In this document: positions 59,627 to 64,000 of the stretch, piece by piece
How positions within the stretch are numbered: the stretch's first letter is position 1
Layout: each line of letters starts with the position of its first letter
From: JBCBWG01 sp038523925
Lineage (GTDB): Bacteria > Pseudomonadota > Alphaproteobacteria > Rhizobiales > Hyphomicrobiaceae
Assembly (NCBI GenBank): GCA_038523925.1
Contig: JBCBIY010000004.1
Location: 195,314 to 259,313, forward strand
DNA: 64,000 nucleotides
Direction of reading: 5' to 3'
Made by a program: the position numbers and the translations under genes
The notes under the pieces: generated by a model
What the model was told of the DNA's origin: nothing
Seen by the model: the letters and a program-made list of their open reading frames with translations, nothing else
The model's database searches: none

Positions 59627-60403
59627 TCAAGCAGCCGGATCGGGTGTCTTGGTCTGCGACTCACTATCCAACGCTTTCAACACCAACTCGAGGAAGGCGT
59701 CGAGGTCATCCGTCATATGATCGACATGGGGTGGTAATTCGGTCCACGACCGCATCTTCCGCTGGATGGGGTGATCCATGTACGCGGAATGCACCAAGAC
59801 CGTGCTCATGCCGATTGCTTTCGCAGGTGCGAGATTGTGCGGCATGTCTTCGAACATCGCAGACGTCTGCGGTTTCACGGCGTGGCGTGAGACGAGGTGG
59901 TCGTAGGCCTCCGCCTTCTCCTTTGGCGTGTAGGCCGTGTCGACGATGTCCATGATGTCGTCGAACAGGTCGAGGATGCCGATCTTGCCCGCGACATTCT
60001 CGGCGTGACGCCGCGAGCCGGCCGTGAAGATCAGTTTCCGGCCTGGCAGCGCGTTGATGGCGTTGCGTAGAGCCTGATTTTCCGGGACCGGCGTCAGGTC
60101 AATTTCGTGGACGTAATCGAGGAACGCGGCCGGGTCCATTTTGTGGACCTTCATCATACCGGCGAGGGTCGTCCCGAACTGTCGGTAGTAACTCTTCTGC
60201 AGGTGGCGCGCGTGCGGCAGCGGCACGCCCAGATACTTGGCGATGAACGCGCTCATGCGCTGGTCGACTTCGGCGAACAGATTGCACGCGCCTGGGTAAA
60301 GCGTGTTGTCGAGATCAAACACCCAGGTGTCGACACGCTCGAACGTGTCCGAGGCGACTGGCCGGTCAAGCAGAGCCGTGCGCGACGTCTGAGGCGCGCT
60401 CAC
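59627..60403 (-). CDS. Pyrimidine 5'-nucleotidase (HAD family, SDT1-like)
   Basis: A 258-aa HAD phosphatase. Motif I is WVFDLDNTLYPGACNLF (nucleophile and acid Asp), motif II LIFTAGSRRHAENVAG, motif III Lys in YTPKEKAEAYDHL, and motif IV AMFEDMPHNLAPAKAIGM. The DLDNTLYP form is that of pyrimidine 5'-nucleotidases that dephosphorylate UMP/CMP or their analogues. It overlaps argB by 4 bp, a pairing common in Hyphomicrobiales. Confidence 0.9.
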   Translation of the reverse strand: MSAPQTSRTALLDRPVASDTFERVDTWVFDLDNTLYPGACNLFAEVDQRMSAFIAKYLGVPLPHARHLQKSYYRQFGTTLAGMMKVHKMDPAAFLDYVHEIDLTPVPENQALRNAINALPGRKLIFTAGSRRHAENVAGKIGILDLFDDIMDIVDTAYTPKEKAEAYDHLVSRHAVKPQTSAMFEDMPHNLAPAKAIGMSTVLVHSAYMDHPIQRKMRSWTELPPHVDHMTDDLDAFLELVLKALDSESQTKTPDPAA

Positions 60404-61353
60404 GCAGCGTCGTCCGCGCGGCGGAGCATCGTGCCCGCACCGTGATCGGTCAGCAGTTCCAGCAGTACGCTGTGGCGGACCTTGCCGTTGATGATGACGA
60501 CCGCCTCGACACCGGCTTCGACCACGTGAATGCAGCCCTCAATCTTTGGAATCATGCCGCCGGATATCGTGCCATCTGAGATCAGCGCGCGCGCGCTTTG
60601 CACGGTCAGCAGCGGCATCAGCTTCTGATCAGCATCGAGGACCCCCGCGACGTCCGTGAGCAGGAGCAAGCGCTTTGCCTTGAGCGCCACGGCGAGTGCG
60701 GAGGCGAAGGTGTCGGCATTGATATTGAGCGTGTCGCCCTCTGCGCTGAAGCCCACCGGCGCGATCACCGGGATCAGGTCGGACTGTGAGATCACGTCGA
60801 CAATATGCGTCTTCACCCGCGTTGGTTCGCCGACGTAGCCGATGTCGACGGCGCGCATGATATTTGATTCCGGATCTGGCAGTTCGCTGATCCGGCGCGC
60901 CTGCATCAGGTTGGCGTCCTTGCCGGAGATGCCGACCGCCTTGCCGCCCTGGCGATTGATGGCGGCGACGATCTCTTTGTTGATTGCGCCGGCCAGCACC
61001 ATTTCGACGACGTCCACAGTCGGCTTGTCAGTGACCCGCAGGCCGTGGACGAAGTCGGACTTGATCTCGAGCTTCTTCAGCATCGCCGCGATTTGCGGCC
61101 CGCCACCGTGCACGACGACTGGGTTGGCGCCAGACTGCTTGAGATAGACGATGTCTTTGGCAAAGGCTTCCGAGAGCGCCGGATCGCCCATTGCATGACC
61201 GCCGAACTTCACCACGACTGTCTGCTCGTCGTACTGAAGAATATTCGGCAGGGCTTCAGCGAGGATCTGCGCTTTTTCGGGCCCTGGGATGGTGCCCGTG
61301 ACGTTCGCCTGCGCTGATGGGCCCGGCTCTGGATTGTTTGTATCTGCGGCCAT
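60400..61353 (-). CDS. argB: Acetylglutamate kinase
   Basis: A 317-aa amino-acid kinase, second step of arginine synthesis. VVVKFGGHAMGDPALSEAFA holds the phosphate-binding loop, followed by VVVHGGGPQIAAMLKKLEIK. The C-terminal part has DGTISGGMIPKIEGCIHVVE (nucleotide site). The roughly 25-residue N-terminal extension before the kinase core (ILAEALPNILQYDEQTVVVK) resembles the N-helix of arginine-inhibited forms. P-II proteins bind this enzyme in plants and cyanobacteria; whether they do here cannot be told. Confidence 0.96.
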   Translation of the reverse strand: MAADTNNPEPGPSAQANVTGTIPGPEKAQILAEALPNILQYDEQTVVVKFGGHAMGDPALSEAFAKDIVYLKQSGANPVVVHGGGPQIAAMLKKLEIKSDFVHGLRVTDKPTVDVVEMVLAGAINKEIVAAINRQGGKAVGISGKDANLMQARRISELPDPESNIMRAVDIGYVGEPTRVKTHIVDVISQSDLIPVIAPVGFSAEGDTLNINADTFASALAVALKAKRLLLLTDVAGVLDADQKLMPLLTVQSARALISDGTISGGMIPKIEGCIHVVEAGVEAVVIINGKVRHSVLLELLTDHGAGTMLRRADDAA

Positions 61354-61531
61354 GTGCGGCTGTCCCCACTATCGGTCGGCGGTGTCGTATCGCGGAGCAG
61401 CGCGCTCTGTCACGCCATTCCGCCCACATTGACGCCGCATCAAGACCATATCGGTCAGCCGCTTGTGGTGAACGACGCGTTCCGGCCGGGCGTGCGCGTG
61501 ACCCGGAACTGATCGAGGGGGCTCGACGGAA

Positions 61532-63400
61532 TTGGATGGCGCAACTACATCGAGCGCAGCAGTTCAGCCGGCACCGCCGGCGGCAGGACCAGCCGGCTTG
61601 GATCAATCCCTCGAAACAGTCATGCGGTCGTTTGGGCCGTCGCAACAGCTTGCGGCGACGATCCATCGCGCGATCGGGTATGCGACGGCGCAACAGCACC
61701 GCGCGGTCACGCTTGAGCACCTGCTTCTATCGCTGACCGAAGACCCGGATGCCGGCGCAGTTCTCCATATCAGCAACATTGATCTGCAGAAGCTCAAGAC
61801 CGATGTCGGTGGCTATCTGGGCGCGCTCAATGAACGCGTGCCGCCCGGAACTGGCGGATATGAACCAGCGCCGCATGCCGATCTCATCCGTATTTTTCAG
61901 GTTGCCGCCGCCGCAGCACAGCAAAAGAAGCGCGCGCCGACGGGCGGGCTGATCCTTGCGGCAATCATCGGTGACGGGCGGACGCCGGCTGCCAACATGC
62001 TGCGCGTGCAGGGCCTCACCTTTGAAGAAGCGGTAAAGGCGCTCCAGCACGCGAACGGTGCGGCAAGCGCCCCCGCTGGTGGTGCGCCGCCGCAAGTGGT
62101 CGCGCCGCAACCGGCCCCGCGGCCTGCGGCTCAGGCACCGGCAGCGCCGCCGCGGCAGGGGCAGGGGCAGGTGCCGCCGCAGCCTCGCCCTGCGCCGCAA
62201 CCTGCGCCTCAGCGGACGGCCCCGCCACCTGCGCCGGCTCCGGCACCATCACCGCAGCCACCTGCAATGCCGCAGGCATCTGCCGCGCCGCCCCTGCGTC
62301 CGCCGGCTGGGGCTGCCGTGCAGCCGCCGCCAGCAGCGCGTCCACCGCAACCCGCGCCGCCTGCGCCAGCCACGCTTCCGATTGGCGCGGCGCAGGCTGT
62401 TGCAGCCGACCCGGGCCCGGCGCGTGAGCCGCTGAGCCGGATCGCCCGACACGAGCCCCGCGCCGTTGCGGCCGCCAATGCCGAGCGCGCTGCTGCCCCT
62501 GACCCCGGCCAGCGCGCGCCAGCCGCCGTCCGGGCAACGCCGCCGCCACCGTCGCTCGGGGCCGCAGTCCCAACCGCGCGACCCGCCATTCACCCGCATC
62601 GCGCGATCCCGCCGAACCGCATTCCGTCGCCGCAGCCAGTCCAACAGCAAGCGTACGCGCCAGAGCCAAGCCTGCCGCCGCCCGGCGCCGCGCAACATGG
62701 TTCGCCGCCGCAGGGCGCGCGGCCTGAACCGTCGCTCTCGCTCGAGGCCGAGCGCGCGCCGCAGCCGCAAGCGAAACCGCCGCAGCGCCGACCGGCTCAA
62801 CAGGCGCCTGCGCCGCAACCCGCCGGCGCCCCGCGCGGCATTCCGCTCGACCGGGCGCAGTTCGCCCGGCCAGGGCAACTTACGCAGGCGATCCCGCAAC
62901 GCATGCGCCAGGGCGTGTCGGAGCTCATCGAGGTTCGCATCGCGCGCCACGACATCGAGATGGTTGAGGGGCACCCTCCCACCAATGACGCGCGCGGTGG
63001 CCGCCGCGACTTCAGCGTCGCCAAGGCGATGACCATGCGGCTCCGCTCGGCCGATGGCGCATTCTACGTCGAGACCGATGGGCCCGAGACGCAATGGATC
63101 GAAAACCGCCTCGGGCTGCTGACGGATGATTACGTCATCTGGCGCTGGGCTGTGACGCCGCGCGATCCGGGCACCTGCATGCTGCAACTGAACGTGTCGC
63201 TGCGCACTGTGTCGTCCGACGGAGCTGCAACTGAGACCGCGCTCCCCGATGAGCGCATCGACGTCAAAGTCACCCGCGACCGCTCAGGCTACGCTGGCCG
63301 CATCTTCGGCTGGCTGGTTGCCATGGGCCTTGGCGCTGCCGCCGCGTTCTTCGGCGCCGACGCCCTCGCTTGGGCCCTCCAAATGCTCGCTGCCAGCTAG
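61532..63400 (+). CDS. Clp N-domain protein with proline/alanine-rich linker and C-terminal tail anchor
   Basis: A 622-aa protein with an unusual order. Residues about 28-175 carry two Clp-N-type repeats (AIGYATAQQHRAVTLEHLLL, then LILAAIIGDGRTPAANMLRV), but no AAA+ ATPase follows. Residues about 180-455 are Pro/Ala/Gln-rich and probably disordered. A folded domain of about 130 aa comes next (VSELIEVRIARHDIEMVEGH, ETQWIENRLGLL, IWRWAVTPRDPGTCMLQLNV). A final TM helix IFGWLVAMGLGAAAAFFGAD ends the protein. It starts at TTG; GAGGGG lies 11 nt upstream. A Clp adaptor at the membrane is an inference. The gene stands alone. Confidence 0.72.
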   Translation: MDGATTSSAAVQPAPPAAGPAGLDQSLETVMRSFGPSQQLAATIHRAIGYATAQQHRAVTLEHLLLSLTEDPDAGAVLHISNIDLQKLKTDVGGYLGALNERVPPGTGGYEPAPHADLIRIFQVAAAAAQQKKRAPTGGLILAAIIGDGRTPAANMLRVQGLTFEEAVKALQHANGAASAPAGGAPPQVVAPQPAPRPAAQAPAAPPRQGQGQVPPQPRPAPQPAPQRTAPPPAPAPAPSPQPPAMPQASAAPPLRPPAGAAVQPPPAARPPQPAPPAPATLPIGAAQAVAADPGPAREPLSRIARHEPRAVAAANAERAAAPDPGQRAPAAVRATPPPPSLGAAVPTARPAIHPHRAIPPNRIPSPQPVQQQAYAPEPSLPPPGAAQHGSPPQGARPEPSLSLEAERAPQPQAKPPQRRPAQQAPAPQPAGAPRGIPLDRAQFARPGQLTQAIPQRMRQGVSELIEVRIARHDIEMVEGHPPTNDARGGRRDFSVAKAMTMRLRSADGAFYVETDGPETQWIENRLGLLTDDYVIWRWAVTPRDPGTCMLQLNVSLRTVSSDGAATETALPDERIDVKVTRDRSGYAGRIFGWLVAMGLGAAAAFFGADALAWALQMLAAS

Positions 63401-63559
63401 TCTGTCGCCTCGGTCGCGCAGCGCCGCCGCGCGCCCCTCTCCTTCACGCTGCCAGCGAAGACAGGCGCTGGCTGGATCTGCGGAACAAGCCCGAGGAAGG
63501 CGGTCGAGAGAGCCAAGCCGCCAGCGCCCCCGCCCCCAAGGCAGCCACCTCTAAACCAC
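63401..63559. other. Non-coding stretch with a partial inverted copy of the 20-kb repeat
   Basis: At about 63471-63504 the sequence TGGATCTGCGGAACAAGCCC, followed by GAGGAAGG, matches by eye the reverse complement of the CCTCGG-hairpin part of the 19768/20021 repeats. No gene is supported. Confidence 0.6.
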
Positions 63560-64000
63560 ACGAAGACCGGAGCGAGGCGCACGAAGCTGGCCCACAGGCC
63601 AGCGCAGCGCGCCGCAGCGATTAGCTTGGCGGACGTCGCTCGAGCCGCGAGCCTGCGAGCGCGCGAACAGCGCAACAAGCTCGCCAACCAAGCCTGCGCA
63701 GGTTGGACAAATAAGAGAAGCGCGCGGCCACACCCACCGCGCCCACGGCAGCCTCCTGCCAGCCCTGCGAAGACCAGAGCGAGGCGCACGGAGCGGGCCA
63801 TCGGCCGGCGTAGCGCGCCGCAGCGGATGGCAGTCGGACGTCGCTCGAGCCGCGAGCCTACGAGAGCGCGAACAGCGCAACAAACCCGCCAACCAAGGTT
63901 GCGCAGGTTGGACCAAAAAGAGAAGCGCGCGGCCACACCCACGGCAGCCTCCTGCCAGCCCCACGATGAACAGAGCGAGGCGCACGGAGCGGGCCATCGG
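63560..64000. repeat. Tandem ~200-bp repeats at the window end
   Basis: AGCGAGGCGC recurs at 63571, 63778 and 63974 (spacing 207 and 196 bp). Flanking blocks such as GGACGTCGCTCGAGCCGCGA and AGAAGCGCGCGGCCACACCC recur with the same period. The third copy runs off the window. Frames crossing it on the minus strand are Arg/Ala/Ser-rich translations of the repeat, not genes. Confidence 0.8.

Noticed and set aside
63397..63997. Minus-strand frames of 148-181 codons at the window end
   Set aside because: They repeat with the ~200-bp DNA period and read as Arg/Ala/Leu-rich translations of the repeat.
1..64000. CRISPR arrays, phage genes or insertion sequences
   Set aside because: No regularly spaced short repeats with unique spacers and no transposase, integrase or phage structural protein seen; the repeats found are tandem or palindromic intergenic elements.

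Overview
The window looks like ordinary chromosome of a GC-rich alphaproteobacterium, most likely in the Hyphomicrobiales (Rhizobiales). The basis is gene content and order: rph-rdgB-hemW divergent from hrcA-grpE with dnaK and dnaJ beyond; argB followed by a HAD pyrimidine 5'-nucleotidase; trxB followed by a LysR gene; glnK-amtB; a phasin; and a GcvA-type LysR regulator. A ferredoxin/F420-hydrogenase-beta family protein resembling the BciB 8-vinyl reductase hints at, but does not prove, a phototrophic lineage. I see no phage, insertion sequence, CRISPR array, rRNA or tRNA.

Layout. 1-11 kb: partial thpR, a TesA-like esterase divergent from a YbbA/YbbP ABC exporter, a Bax-inhibitor-family protein, ppa-dapB-gpmA, a GNAT, a phasin with a promoter/operator that can be read in the sequence, and a PIF1-like helicase. 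11-20 kb: leuB, a two-subunit TPP decarboxylase, an unknown seven-helix membrane protein, a DUF4174 protein, glnK-amtB, tesB and a UbiH-family hydroxylase. 20-32 kb: a pair of ~250-bp repeats, rimM, rpsP, two GNATs and ffh as a tight cluster, two DUF1287 paralogues, gluQ, a DNA glycosylase, an HNH nuclease, an SDR and trmD. 32-45 kb: a 57-aa protein, a LysR gene, hemW-rdgB-rph, hrcA-grpE, alkB, dnaK, an FkbM methyltransferase, dnaJ, an FMN reductase, pyrF, a YqaA-type protein and dsbB. 45.8-47.3 kb is a gene-poor patch with two small unknown proteins, a GAAC-N7-GAAC site and repeated GCGTTCAG octamers. 47-64 kb: two MFS transporters, the BciB-like protein, leuD, an exported HExxH protein, a methyltransferase, an OmpA/TolA-like coiled-coil protein with exact 93-bp repeats, leuC, LysR-trxB, argB, a Clp-N/proline-rich/tail-anchor protein, and tandem repeats running off the window end.

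Most genes are housekeeping: leucine, lysine, arginine and pyrimidine synthesis, protein folding, ribosome assembly, nitrogen sensing and DNA repair. The leu genes (leuB, leuD, leuC) are scattered, and trmD is separated from ffh-rpsP-rimM, so ancestral operons have been partly broken up. The least explained loci are the DUF1287 pair, the Clp-N tail-anchored protein, the repeat-expanded OmpA protein, the split decarboxylase, and the 45.8-47.3 kb patch. Start codons were moved from the longest reading frame where a Shine-Dalgarno, signal peptide or family length supported it; these choices are stated per gene.
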